DNA from: Streptomyces sp. MNU76 | Lineage (GTDB): Bacteria > Actinomycetota > Actinomycetes > Streptomycetales > Streptomycetaceae | Direction: 5' to 3' | Assembly (NCBI RefSeq): GCF_020982545.1 | Contig: NZ_JAJKLK010000019.1 | Span: 620,001-684,000, forward strand | DNA: 64,000 nucleotides | In this document: piece by piece, positions 23,941-32,300 of the stretch | Position numbering within the stretch: position 1 is the first letter of the stretch | How the letters are laid out: each line of letters opens with the position of its first letter | Made by a program: the position numbers and the translations under genes | Notes under the pieces: model-generated | What the model was told of the DNA's origin: nothing | Seen by the model: the letters and a program-made list of their open reading frames with translations, nothing else | Database searches by the model: none

Positions 23941-25140
23941 GTGACCGAGAAGGCCGATCTCCAGTCCGTTCTCGACCGTGCCGCCGAGGGCGGGAGAATC
24001 ACGCCGGAGGAGGCGCTCGACCTCTACCGGGACGCCCCGCTGCACGCGCTCGGCGCCGCCGCCGACGCCGTACGCAAGCGCCGGTACGCGGGCACGGAGC
24101 ACATCGCGACGTACATCATCGAGCGGAACATCAACTACACGAACGTGTGCGTCACGGCGTGCAAGTTCTGCGCGTTCTACGCCCCGCCGAAGGCCAAGGA
24201 CAAGGGCTGGACGCGCGATCTCGACGACATCCTGCGCCGCTGCGCGGAGACCGTCGAGCTGGGCGGTACGCAGATCATGTTCCAGGGCGGCCACCACCCG
24301 GACTACGGGGTGGAGTACTACGAGACGCACTTCTCCGCGATCAAGAAGGCCTTCCCCCAGCTGGTCATCCACTCCCTCGGCGCGTCCGAGGTCGAGCACA
24401 TGGCCCGGATCTCCAAGGTGGGCGTCGAGGAGGCGATCCAGCGGATCCACGCCGCCGGTCTCGACTCCTTCGCGGGCGCGGGCGCGGAGCTGCTTCCCGA
24501 GCGCCCCCGCAAGGCCATCGCTCCCCTCAAGGAGTCCGGCGAGCGCTGGCTGGAGATCATGGAGACCGCGCACAACCTGGGCGTGGAGTCCACCTCGACC
24601 ATGCTCATGGGCACCGGCGAGACCAACGCCGAGCGCATCGAGCACCTGCGGATGATCCGTGACGTCCAGGACCGCACAGGCGGCTTCCGGGCCTTCATCC
24701 CGTACCTCTACCAGCCGATGAACAACCATCTGAAGGGCCGCACCCAGGCCACGATCTTCGAGTACCTGCGGATGATCGCGATCTCCCGGCTCTTCATGGA
24801 CAACATCGCCCACATCCAGGGCTCCTGGCTCACCACCGGCCAGGACGCGGGCCAGCTGACGCTGCACTACGGCGCGGACGACCTCGGTTCGGTCATGCTG
24901 GAGGAGAACGTCGTCTCGGCGGCCGGTGCCAGGCACCGCTCCAACCTCCAGGAAATGATCGACATGATCCGTACGGCGGGGCGGGTCCCGGCCCAGCGCT
25001 CCACGACGTACGAGCACCTCGTCGTCCACGACGACCCGGCGAACGACCCCGTCGACGCGCGCGTGATGTCCCACATCTCCTCCACGGCGATCGAGGGCGG
25101 CACGGCGCACCCCGAGCTGAAGATCCTCGCCTCCAACTAG
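23941..25140 (+). CDS. mqnC: MqnC, cyclic dehypoxanthine futalosine synthase (radical SAM)
   Basis: A protein of 399 residues from a GTG with GAAAGGGA eight bases upstream. The radical-SAM motif CVTACKFC (Cys 70, 74 and 77) is preceded by NINYTNV. Further MqnC signatures are IMFQGGHHPDYGVEYYE, DSFAGAGAELLPERPRKAI and FIPYLYQPMNN. The enzyme cyclises dehypoxanthine futalosine to form the second ring of the naphthoquinone precursor. A TAGGCT hexamer at 23896-23901 is a likely -10, giving a leader of about 35 nt. It follows the disrupted prepilin peptidase gene. Confidence 0.93.
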   Translation: MTEKADLQSVLDRAAEGGRITPEEALDLYRDAPLHALGAAADAVRKRRYAGTEHIATYIIERNINYTNVCVTACKFCAFYAPPKAKDKGWTRDLDDILRRCAETVELGGTQIMFQGGHHPDYGVEYYETHFSAIKKAFPQLVIHSLGASEVEHMARISKVGVEEAIQRIHAAGLDSFAGAGAELLPERPRKAIAPLKESGERWLEIMETAHNLGVESTSTMLMGTGETNAERIEHLRMIRDVQDRTGGFRAFIPYLYQPMNNHLKGRTQATIFEYLRMIAISRLFMDNIAHIQGSWLTTGQDAGQLTLHYGADDLGSVMLEENVVSAAGARHRSNLQEMIDMIRTAGRVPAQRSTTYEHLVVHDDPANDPVDARVMSHISSTAIEGGTAHPELKILASN

Positions 25141-25148
25141 GCCCGGCC

Positions 25149-25598
25149 TTGCTGACGATGCACGCCGCCGACGAGGTGCGGCGCAGCTGGGACGACCCGG
25201 AGTCGATCAAGGACGGCGCCGTGGTGGTGGACGGCACCCGGGTCCGGGCGGTGGGCCCGGCGGAGGACCTCCGCCTGCGGTTCCCGGGCGCCCGCGTCCG
25301 CCAGTGGTCCGGCGTCCTCGGGCCCGGCCGGGTGCACGAGGGCCCGCTCCCGGACGCCCCCTCGCCCCGCGAACAGGTCCACGCGGTGCTGAAGTCGGGC
25401 GCGGTGGCGATCCTGCGACAGCACGCGAACACCCCGGAACTCCGGTCGGCCGCCGAGCGCAACCACGTCTCGGTACTGCCGCACCCGGCGTCCCCGGTGC
25501 TCGCCGAGGCGGGCCGCGCCGACCTGGCGGTCTACGACGGGGCAGGCGTCTGCACGGCCACGGTGTGCGCGGGGCGCCTGGTCCACCGTCGCCGCTGA
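25149..25598 (+). CDS. short amidohydrolase-like (imidazolonepropionase-like) protein
   Basis: A protein of 149 residues from a TTG eight bases after the mqnC stop; an ATG at 25158 is the alternative, but related proteins begin MLT. It contains only the small composite beta domain that frames amidohydrolases: VVDGTRVRAVGPAEDLRLRFPGARV near the N-terminus, and ADLAVYDGAGVCTATVCAGRLVHRRR at the C-terminus. The TIM-barrel with its metal-binding HxH is missing, so it cannot be a normal hydrolase. It is probably co-transcribed with mqnC; the pairing is frequent in Streptomyces but the role is unknown. Confidence 0.7.
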   Translation: MLTMHAADEVRRSWDDPESIKDGAVVVDGTRVRAVGPAEDLRLRFPGARVRQWSGVLGPGRVHEGPLPDAPSPREQVHAVLKSGAVAILRQHANTPELRSAAERNHVSVLPHPASPVLAEAGRADLAVYDGAGVCTATVCAGRLVHRRR

Positions 25599-25617
25599 GG
25601 GACGCCGCCGCGCCCGC

Positions 25618-26649
25618 TCAGCCCGAGAACGCCTCCCCGAACGCCCCGTCCGCCTGGTCGACCCCGCTGCAGTCGACCAGTGCGTCACTCGCCCCGTCCC
25701 CGCACTCCCGGTCCCGGAACGTCGCCCACATCGACACCCAGGCGATGCCCTTCTCCTCCGCGAACTCCCGCACCTGCGCCGCGTCCTCCAGCGTGAACGT
25801 CTCGTTGTCGACGTCATTGACGCCCAGCATCGAGGTCAACGCCAACGCCCGCCACGCCGTCGCCCCGCTCGTGCCGAAGACGTCCATCAGCTGCCCGTGC
25901 GTCGCCTCGGCCGCCTGTTCCGCGTAGTCGCCCATGTCACCGTCGTACGAACTGGCGTAGTTCATGGTCATGATGTTGACCGTGCCGACCTGGACGGCGT
26001 GGTCATTGGCCGAGTTCAGCAGGGCCAGACCGTCGTCGTCGAGGCCGGACGGCATGACGGGGAGGGTGAAGGATACGGAGAGGTCGGGGCGGTCCTTCTG
26101 GAGGAGCGCGATCGCCTCGGAGCGCAGGGCGACGGAGTCGGAGTCCTGCAACGCGTCGCCCTCGACGTCGAAGTCCGCCTGGGTCGAGCCGGCCGCGTCG
26201 AGCGCCGCGCCGTACGCCTCGGCGAGTTCGGTCGCGCTGTCGCAGGCCTGGGCCAGCTCCGTGCCCGAGGCACCGCCGAACGAGACCCGCACCGACGCCC
26301 CCGCGCCGGTGAGCGCCGAGACACGGGACTTCACCGCCGTGTCGTCGATCGCGTCCGTGCCGTTCCACATCGGCGTGCACGCGTCACCGTCGGCGATCAC
26401 GAACGCCAGGTTGTACGCGGCGGCCGACCCGGCGTCGTCGAGGTCGGAGGCCTCGGTCGCGTTCACGTACGGCGCGTAGGCCGTGGACGGCGCGGAGGTG
26501 GTGGGCGCCGTGGGCGTCGTCGTCGCGGTGGACGGCCCGGCCGCCCCCGTCGCCGCCTCCCGGGTGTCCGTCGTGCAGCCCGTGCAGGCCAGGGTCACCA
26601 GACACAGCAGTCCGACGGCCGGTTTCAGGGAATTCCTCACGGTGCTCAT
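25618..26649 (-). CDS. GH18 chitinase-like secreted lipoprotein
   Basis: About 343 residues from the ATG at 26647-26649; an ATG at 26680-26682 is also possible. The N-terminus is a signal peptide with a Cys-Thr-Gly-Cys end (LLCLVTLACTGC), so it is probably a lipoprotein. A Thr/Ala/Pro linker follows. The catalytic-like domain has AYNLAFVIADGDACTPMWNG, VRVSFGGASG and QADFDVEGDAL, which keeps the D-x-D-x-E of GH18 chitinases with the proton-donor Glu; MTMNYASSYDGDMG is the later MxYD-type strand. Bacterial relatives bind or cleave chitin-like polymers; activity here is not certain. It converges on the amidohydrolase-like gene. Confidence 0.78.
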   Translation of the reverse strand: MSTVRNSLKPAVGLLCLVTLACTGCTTDTREAATGAAGPSTATTTPTAPTTSAPSTAYAPYVNATEASDLDDAGSAAAYNLAFVIADGDACTPMWNGTDAIDDTAVKSRVSALTGAGASVRVSFGGASGTELAQACDSATELAEAYGAALDAAGSTQADFDVEGDALQDSDSVALRSEAIALLQKDRPDLSVSFTLPVMPSGLDDDGLALLNSANDHAVQVGTVNIMTMNYASSYDGDMGDYAEQAAEATHGQLMDVFGTSGATAWRALALTSMLGVNDVDNETFTLEDAAQVREFAEEKGIAWVSMWATFRDRECGDGASDALVDCSGVDQADGAFGEAFSG

Positions 26650-26807
26650 GAAGGCAATGAAGCAGAGGCGCCTGTGCCGCATGTGTGGTTTTCCGGTCCC
26701 GGGAACGCAATCCGAGTCCGCCAACGAAAATCCCACCCCCGAGCCCGTCTTCGTCGATGACTCCGGGCGTCGCGCCGGGCGCCGCACCGGCGCCCGGCCC
26801 GTACTGC

Positions 26808-26813
26808 CACAAT
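26808..26813 (+). promoter_or_regulatory. -10 hexamer for a leaderless methyltransferase transcript
   Basis: CACAAT ends seven bases before the GTG at 26820 and there is no Shine-Dalgarno sequence. The match to TANNNT is weaker than for mqnA and mqnM. Confidence 0.35.
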
Positions 26814-26819
26814 GGGCCC

Positions 26820-27518
26820 GTGACCCGCGCATCCCTGGACAAGCAGCCGCACGAAGTCGCCTCGATGTTCGACCGAGTGGCGAAACGGTACGACCTGACC
26901 AACGACGTGCTGTCCCTCGGACAGGACCGGCGCTGGCGCAAGGAGGTCGCGCGGGCCGTCGACGCCCGCCCCGCGCAGAAGGTCCTGGACCTCGCCGCCG
27001 GCACGGGCACCTCCTCGCTGCCCTTCGCGCAGACCGGCGCGTACGTCGTGCCGTGCGACTTCTCCCTCGGCATGCTCCAGGTCGGCAAGGAGCGCCTGTC
27101 CTGGCTGCCGTTCACCGCGGGCGACGCCACGAGGCTGCCGTTCAAGGACGACACCTTCGACGCGGTCACCATCTCCTTCGGCCTGCGCAACGTGCAGGAC
27201 ACCGACACCGCGCTGCGCGAGCTGCACCGGGTGACGAAGCCCGGCGGCCGCGTCGTGATCTGCGAGTTCTCCCACCCCACGTGGACGCCGTTCCGCACCG
27301 TCTACACCGAGTACCTGATGCGCGCGCTGCCGCCGGTCGCCCGCGCGGTGTCCTCCAACCCGGACGCGTACGTCTATCTCGCCGAGTCCATCCGTGCCTG
27401 GCCCGACCAGGCGGGTCTCGCCGAGCGCCTCGGCAAGGCCGGTTGGGAGAAGGTCGCGTGGCGCAACCTCTCGGGCGGGATCGTCGCGTTGCACCGGGGG
27501 TTCAAGGCCCAGGCGTAG
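26820..27518 (+). CDS. menG: demethylmenaquinone methyltransferase (UbiE/MenG family)
   Basis: A protein of 232 residues from a GTG. It reads MFDRVAKRYDLTNDVLSLGQDRRWRKEV, the UbiE start, then the SAM-binding VLDLAAGTGTSSLPFA, GDATRLPFKDDTFDAVTISFGLRN, and PGGRVVICEFSHP. These are the two UbiE signatures. The enzyme adds the ring methyl group from S-adenosylmethionine to demethylmenaquinone, the last step of the pathway. It is also called MqnG in futalosine organisms. Confidence 0.93.
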   Translation: MTRASLDKQPHEVASMFDRVAKRYDLTNDVLSLGQDRRWRKEVARAVDARPAQKVLDLAAGTGTSSLPFAQTGAYVVPCDFSLGMLQVGKERLSWLPFTAGDATRLPFKDDTFDAVTISFGLRNVQDTDTALRELHRVTKPGGRVVICEFSHPTWTPFRTVYTEYLMRALPPVARAVSSNPDAYVYLAESIRAWPDQAGLAERLGKAGWEKVAWRNLSGGIVALHRGFKAQA

Positions 27519-27662
27519 AGCCGAAGTCGGCCTGCCGAAGCCGTAGTTCACCCGTACGAGGGATGCTCGTCGGGGAATTCTGTTGACGGGAACCGGTCAA
27601 TGGAAACTACCGTCCGTTGATACACCGGCACGCACCGGTGATGTCCGACGACGGGGGTTTCC

Positions 27663-29437
27663 ATGACGTCCTACTGCCCGCACTGCGGGACACCAGGCCC
27701 GGCCGAGGCGCGCTTCTGCATGGCGTGCGGCCGGGAACGCATGCCGACCGCCCCGGCGACCCCTCTCGCCCCACCGGGTGCGCCGACCCTCGGCCCACCG
27801 CCCCGCTGCCGCCACCACCCGTGTACGCACCTGTACCCGCCCCTGTCCCCGTCCCCGCCCGCCCCTCGCCCGTGGGCGGCTTCCTCGGCCGGGCCTTCCG
27901 GGGTGACTGGGGCGGCTCCGCGGCCGCCGCGCTCTGGCCGGTCGGGCTGCTCCTCGCGGCCGCCCTCGCCCTGGCCGTCCCCTCGTACGACCAGAGCGCC
28001 ACGGACGACTACTTCGTCGGCTTCGGCGACCGGATGGGCCTCGCCCTCGCCGCCCTCCTCCAGGGCCTCGGCGGCGGCTTCACGATCTCCGAGAGCGGGG
28101 GCGGCGGCTTCGCGGGCGACTACCCGGACGCCGAGGGGGCCCTCACCCTGACCCTGGTCCCGCTCACGGTGACCGTCCTGTTCCTCGGGGCGCTCTTCCT
28201 CGGCGTACGGCAACTCCGCACCCGCATGCTGACCCGTGCCGCGTACGCCGGTGCGGGAGCGCCCGGGGCGGGGCCCGTCGGCGGCCGTACCACCGGGCTC
28301 GAAGCGGCGGTGCGGGTCACGCTGCTGGTGACGGCCGCCGTCCTGCTGCTGGGGCTGTTCGCGCAGCCCGACATCGCGCGCGTCGAGGTCTCGGCCTCCC
28401 CGTGGAGCGCCGCGCTGGGCGCGCTGCTGCTCACCGCCGCCGTCTCGGCCGGCCTGCTGCAACGCGACGACCTGGCCGCCTGGCTGGCCGTCCGCCCCGG
28501 GCCCCGGACCCTGTTCCGGGCGACCGGAACGGCCGTACGGGCCATGGCGGTCGTCCTCGCCCTCTGCTCGCTCGTCACGTTCGTGCTCCTCGCTGCGAAC
28601 GACGAGTGGCAGGCGGAGTGGGAGGAGGACCTCAACCCCCTCCTGCTGGTGCTGATCGTCCTCCCCAACCTCGCCGTCCATCTCCTCGGCCTCTCCTGGG
28701 GCGCGTCCGTCCAGGGCGAGGCGGGCCGCACCCGGTACGGGGACGACACGTCGTACGACCCCTCCGGCGACTACGGCCTCGTCGAGTCCGGCCCGTACGG
28801 CGGCTACGAGCGCGAGTCGTTCGGGCTCCCCGAACTGGGCGACGCCGTCAACTCCTGGTCGGTCGTGGGAGCGTTGACACTCGGCGCGGTCTGCGCCCTG
28901 ACCCTGGGGATCATCGCGGCCCGCCGTTCCTCGGGCCGCGGCGAGCAACTCCTCGCCGCGGGCGTCTTCTTCGGGCTGTTCCTCCTCCTCGCCGGCATCA
29001 GCGGCTTCGGCATGGAGGCGTCCGGCTCGGCCACGGCCGAGTTCACCACCGAGTTCTCGGTCGCGGGCGAGGTGGAGGCGGGCCTGGACCTCCCCGAGGC
29101 GCTGCTCTTCAGCCTGCTCTGGATCTTCGCCGCGGCCTTCCTCGCGCCCTATCTGGTGCAGATGACGGGAGCGCGTACGGCGGTGATCGCACCGCCGATC
29201 CCGGCCATGCCGAGCCACGGCCCGGCCACGGCCCACGGGGTCCCGTCGCAGCCCTCCGTCCCCGCCCCGGCACCGGCGTCCCACGAACCCCCGCTCGTGG
29301 AGCTGGGTCACCACCACCTGCCGCCCGCCGAGCCGCCCAAGTCCCGCAGCCGCGCGCTGATCTGGGCCCTCACCATCGCGGCGGCCTTCGTGATCGGCGG
29401 GGGAGGGGCGGCGACGATCCTGCTCTGGCAGAGGTAG
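27663..29437 (+). pseudogene. zinc-ribbon polytopic membrane protein (streptophobe-like), frameshifted in its linker
   Basis: The ATG at 27663 (GGGGG upstream) starts MTSYCPHCGTPGPAEARFCMACG, a double-CxxC zinc ribbon. After about 40 residues this frame loses sense in a proline-rich stretch, and the frame two bases along carries VGGFLGRAFRGDWGGSAAAALWP followed by about nine membrane helices to 29437. The total length is one base short of a whole number of codons, so one base is missing near 27780-27830, in C-rich DNA. The repaired protein would have about 591 residues. Its helices and the ISGFGME segment resemble the streptophobe family of Streptomyces membrane proteins of unknown role. Confidence 0.72.
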
Positions 29438-29469
29438 GAGGCGGAACACTGGACGGGGCGCCCGTCGAG

Positions 29470-29793
29470 CTAGCGGAGCACCGCGAACGGGTCCCCCGGC
29501 TCGTCCAGCGCCCTGCGCAACCCTGGCGGCGGCCCACCGCGCCGGGGCTCCCGCACACCCCCGCCGTCGTCCCCCGGCTCGAACCACACGGTCACGGCGG
29601 CGCCGCGCGGCACCTGCACCCCCGGTGGCGGGTACTGGCGTACGACGTGGTCCACGACGGTGCGTGGGAAGTCGGGGCGGTCGGGCGCGACGAGGAGCAC
29701 CCCGCCCGCCTCGGCCGTCTCGCGCGCGTCCACGGCCATCAGCCCGACGAACCGTGGCACACGCACTTCGGATGACTTGGGTGTTATGCGCAC
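29470..29793 (-). CDS. single-PASTA-domain protein
   Basis: A protein of 107 residues from the GTG at 29791-29793. The body is one PASTA domain: VRVPRFVGLMAVDARETAEAGG, VVDHVVRQYPPPGVQVPRGAAVTVWF. The tail (DDGGGVREPRRGG) is unstructured. PASTA domains usually bind peptidoglycan or act in penicillin-binding proteins and kinases; here there is no signal peptide or membrane helix, so it would be cytoplasmic and its ligand is unknown. It converges on the zinc-ribbon membrane gene with 32 bp between stops. Confidence 0.72.
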   Translation of the reverse strand: MRITPKSSEVRVPRFVGLMAVDARETAEAGGVLLVAPDRPDFPRTVVDHVVRQYPPPGVQVPRGAAVTVWFEPGDDGGGVREPRRGGPPPGLRRALDEPGDPFAVLR

Positions 29794-30103
29794 AGATGTT
29801 CACCCCCAGCGGTACCGGCAGGGTAACCGCCGGGCGCCCCCGCCCGGAAGCACTGCGTGGCAATCTGCGGCACATCGCTACGCTGGGTGATGAGTTGCCG
29901 AAATCCCGAACCGGCGGAGTCCTTGAACCGCCGGACCGCCGCAGTCCCGAAACGTCGGACCGCACAGCACCCACGGCGCCCGGCACGCACTCTCGCCGCA
30001 CCGGCCGAAACCCCAAGTACGTCCAGTACGAGGGCTTTCGTCCGGCACGCCGAGAGCACGCACCGGACACCGCGGGCACCGCACAGGACTTTCGAAACAC
30101 CCC
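29794..30103. other. 310-bp gap with repeated GAAxCGxCGGACCG-like motifs, no gene
   Basis: The gap holds loosely repeated units (CCCGAACCGGCGGAGTCC, TTGAACCGCCGGACCGCC, CCCGAAACGTCGGACCGC) between 29899 and 29965, and a short palindromic patch around 30017-30030 (TACGTCCAGTACG). No frame has normal codon bias. It is upstream of the PASTA gene. Confidence 0.45.
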
Positions 30104-30610
30104 CTAGAGCGTCAGTCGGTAGCAGTGTCCCGCCCGCTGCGACACGGGCGTGGTGAACGTCTCCGCCAGTTCCATGCCCAGCCGCCGGGTGACGGCGATG
30201 GACCGCTCGTTGCGGGCGTCGACCATGGCGACCACCCGGCCCACACCGGCCGCCCGCACCCGCTCCAGGGTCTGGAGCGCGGCGGCGGTCACATAGCCCT
30301 TGCCCCAGTGGTCGCGGGCGAGCCGCCAGCCGATCTCGATCTCGCCGGCCGGGCCCCACTCCCGGGGCCACGGCTGGGCACCGGTGAAGCCGATGGCCCG
30401 GCCCTCCTCGTCGAGCAGGGTCCACAGACAGAACCCGTGCTCGGCGTCGTGGCGGCGCTGGCGCGCGGTGAGCTCCTCGTAGACGGACAGCTCGGCGGAC
30501 CGGCCGCCGTGGAACTCCATGACGTCGGGATCGTCGAAGATCCGGTGCCAGGCGAAGGCGTCCTCGTCGGTGGGGACACGCAGCCGTACGTCGGGCAGAG
30601 CTCGGTTCAC
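30104..30610 (-). CDS. GNAT-family N-acetyltransferase (RimJ/RimL-like)
   Basis: A protein of 168 residues from the GTG at 30608-30610, with AAGGG eight bases upstream. It starts with LRVPTDEDAFAWHRIFDDPDVMEFHGG, then has IGFTGAQPW, EIEIGWRLARDHWGKGYVTAAALQTL (acetyl-CoA binding) and MVDARNERSIAVTRRLGMEL. This is the RimJ/RimL subgroup that acetylates protein N-termini or small molecules. The substrate is unknown. It is divergent from the reductase gene. Confidence 0.87.
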   Translation of the reverse strand: MNRALPDVRLRVPTDEDAFAWHRIFDDPDVMEFHGGRSAELSVYEELTARQRRHDAEHGFCLWTLLDEEGRAIGFTGAQPWPREWGPAGEIEIGWRLARDHWGKGYVTAAALQTLERVRAAGVGRVVAMVDARNERSIAVTRRLGMELAETFTTPVSQRAGHCYRLTL

Positions 30611-30685
30611 AGGGGCAGCCCTTCAGCCGATGATCGGTACCGCTGAATAGACTGCCCATGTCCGACCCCGGTCGGCACATGTTTT

Positions 30686-30713
30686 CCGGACGTCCGGCGC
30701 CTCGGACGTCCGG
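30686..30713 (+). promoter_or_regulatory. perfect hairpin in the leader of the reductase gene
   Basis: CCGGACGTCCG at 30686-30696 pairs perfectly with CGGACGTCCGG at 30703-30713 (6-base loop). It lies about 45 bp before the reductase start and downstream of a TAGACT hexamer at about 30647, so it would be in the mRNA leader. It may be an attenuator or simply a stable leader. Confidence 0.45.
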
Positions 30714-30756
30714 CAGGCTTTGCTCCGATCCATCTACTTCTTGGGGAGAACCCGTC

Positions 30757-32049
30757 GTGACCGAGCCCCAGCCCCTTACCGAACACACCGCCGATGTGAT
30801 CGTCGTCGGGGCCGGGCCAGCCGGTTCCACCACCGCGTACTACCTGGCGAAGGCCGGGCTCGACGTGCTGCTCCTGGAGAAGACCAGCTTCCCGAGGGAG
30901 AAGGTCTGCGGCGACGGCCTCACCCCGCGCGCCACCAAACAGCTGGTCGCGATGGGCATCGACATCTCCGAGGAGGCCGGCTGGCTCCGCAACAAGGGGC
31001 TGCGGATCATCGGCGGCGGCGTCCGCCTCCAGCTCGACTGGCCGGATCTCGCCGCCTACCCGAACTACGGACTCGTCCGCAAGCGCGACGACTTCGACGA
31101 GCAGCTCGCCCGCCAGGCCCAGAAGGCGGGCGCCCGGCTGTACGAGCGCTGCAACGTGGGCGCGCCGATCGTCGACGACCGCACGGGCCGGATCACCGGG
31201 GTGCACGCCAAGCTCGGCGACGAGAAGCGCGAAGTCACCTTCCACGCCCCGCTGGTGGTGGCGGCCGACGGCAACTCCACCCGGCTCTCCCTCGCGATGG
31301 GACTGCACCGCCGGGAGGACCGCCCGATGGGCGTCGCGGTCCGCACGTACTTCACCTCCCCGCGTCACGACGACGACTACCTGGAGTCCTGGCTGGAGCT
31401 GTGGGACAAGCGCGGTCCGGGCGAGGACCGTCTGCTCCCCGGCTACGGCTGGATCTTCGGCATGGGCGACGGCACGTCCAACGTCGGCCTGGGCGTCCTC
31501 AACACCTCGTCCGCCTTCAAGGAGCTGGACTGGCGCGACGTCCTGAAGGCCTGGTGCGCGTCCATGCCGGAGGAGTGGGGCTACACCCCCGAGAACATGA
31601 CCGGCCCCATCCGCGGCGCCGCCCTCCCGATGGCCTTCAACCGCCAACCCCACTACACCAAGGGCCTGCTGCTGGTCGGCGACGCCGGCGGCATGGTGAA
31701 CCCGTTCAACGGCGAGGGCATCGCCTACGCGATGGAATCCGGCCAGATCGCCGCCGAGGTCATCGTCCAGGCGCACGCCCGCGCCACCCCCGGGCAGCGT
31801 GAACTCGCCCTCCAGCGCTACCCGCAGGTCCTCAAGGACACCTTCGGCGGCTACTACACGATGGGCCGCGCCTTCGTGAAGCTCATCGGCAACCCGAAGA
31901 TCATGAAGCTCGCCACCCAGCGGGGCCTGACCCATCCGCTGCTGATGAAGTTCACCCTGAAGATGCTGGCGAACCTCACCGACCCGACCGGCGGCGACGC
32001 GATGGACCGCATCATCAACGGCCTGAGCAAGGTGGCCCCGAAGGCGTGA
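30757..32049 (+). CDS. geranylgeranyl reductase-family FAD oxidoreductase, probable menaquinone side-chain reductase
   Basis: A protein of 430 residues from a GTG with GGGGAG eight bases upstream. The dinucleotide fold VIVVGAGPAGSTTAYYLAKAGLDVLLLEK starts at about residue 14. Next come FPREKVCGDGLTPRA, the mark of the geranylgeranyl reductase family, VVAADGNSTRLSLAMG, and GLLLVGDAGGMVNPFNGEGIAYAMESG, the second FAD motif. Mycobacterial MenJ, of the same family, saturates isoprene units of menaquinone. Streptomyces menaquinones are partly saturated, and this gene sits between the mqn and nuo genes, so that role is likely but inferred. Confidence 0.85.
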   Translation: MTEPQPLTEHTADVIVVGAGPAGSTTAYYLAKAGLDVLLLEKTSFPREKVCGDGLTPRATKQLVAMGIDISEEAGWLRNKGLRIIGGGVRLQLDWPDLAAYPNYGLVRKRDDFDEQLARQAQKAGARLYERCNVGAPIVDDRTGRITGVHAKLGDEKREVTFHAPLVVAADGNSTRLSLAMGLHRREDRPMGVAVRTYFTSPRHDDDYLESWLELWDKRGPGEDRLLPGYGWIFGMGDGTSNVGLGVLNTSSAFKELDWRDVLKAWCASMPEEWGYTPENMTGPIRGAALPMAFNRQPHYTKGLLLVGDAGGMVNPFNGEGIAYAMESGQIAAEVIVQAHARATPGQRELALQRYPQVLKDTFGGYYTMGRAFVKLIGNPKIMKLATQRGLTHPLLMKFTLKMLANLTDPTGGDAMDRIINGLSKVAPKA

Positions 32050-32089
32050 CCCGCCCCGGGGCGTATGCCCCGAACCACCGCGTATGACC

Positions 32090-32131
32090 GCGTTCGGCCG
32101 GCCACGGAGCACTCCGTGGCCGGCCGAACGC
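32090..32131. terminator. perfect 19-bp hairpin, bidirectional terminator
   Basis: The arm starting GCGTTCGGCCGGCCACGGA at 32090 pairs without mismatch with its complement at 32113-32131 (loop GCAC). It follows the reductase gene by 40 bp. Confidence 0.85.
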
Positions 32132-32193
32132 GCTGTACGCCCCTGGGAGGCTCACTGTCGACCAGGGCGCGGTAACACCACAAGCGCGGGACG

Positions 32194-32217
32194 ACAGGCG
32201 CCCTGTGGGGCGCCTGT
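32194..32217 (-). terminator. perfect 10-bp hairpin between convergent genes
   Basis: ACAGGCGCCC at 32194-32203 pairs with GGGCGCCTGT at 32208-32217 over a 4-base loop. It lies downstream of the NlpC/P60 gene on the minus strand. Confidence 0.65.
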
Positions 32218-32238
32218 GGCCTTTGCGCGGGCAGCCCG

Positions 32239-32271
32239 AGGGCCGCTGTCCCCTGCGGGGAGAGCGGCCCT
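32239..32271 (-). terminator. hairpin after the NlpC/P60 gene
   Basis: AGGGCCGCT at 32239-32247 pairs with AGCGGCCCT at 32263-32271. It is the nearest of three hairpins to the NlpC/P60 stop (30 bp). Confidence 0.65.
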
Positions 32272-32300
32272 TCGAAAAACGCCCTGGGCGACCGCGCGGG

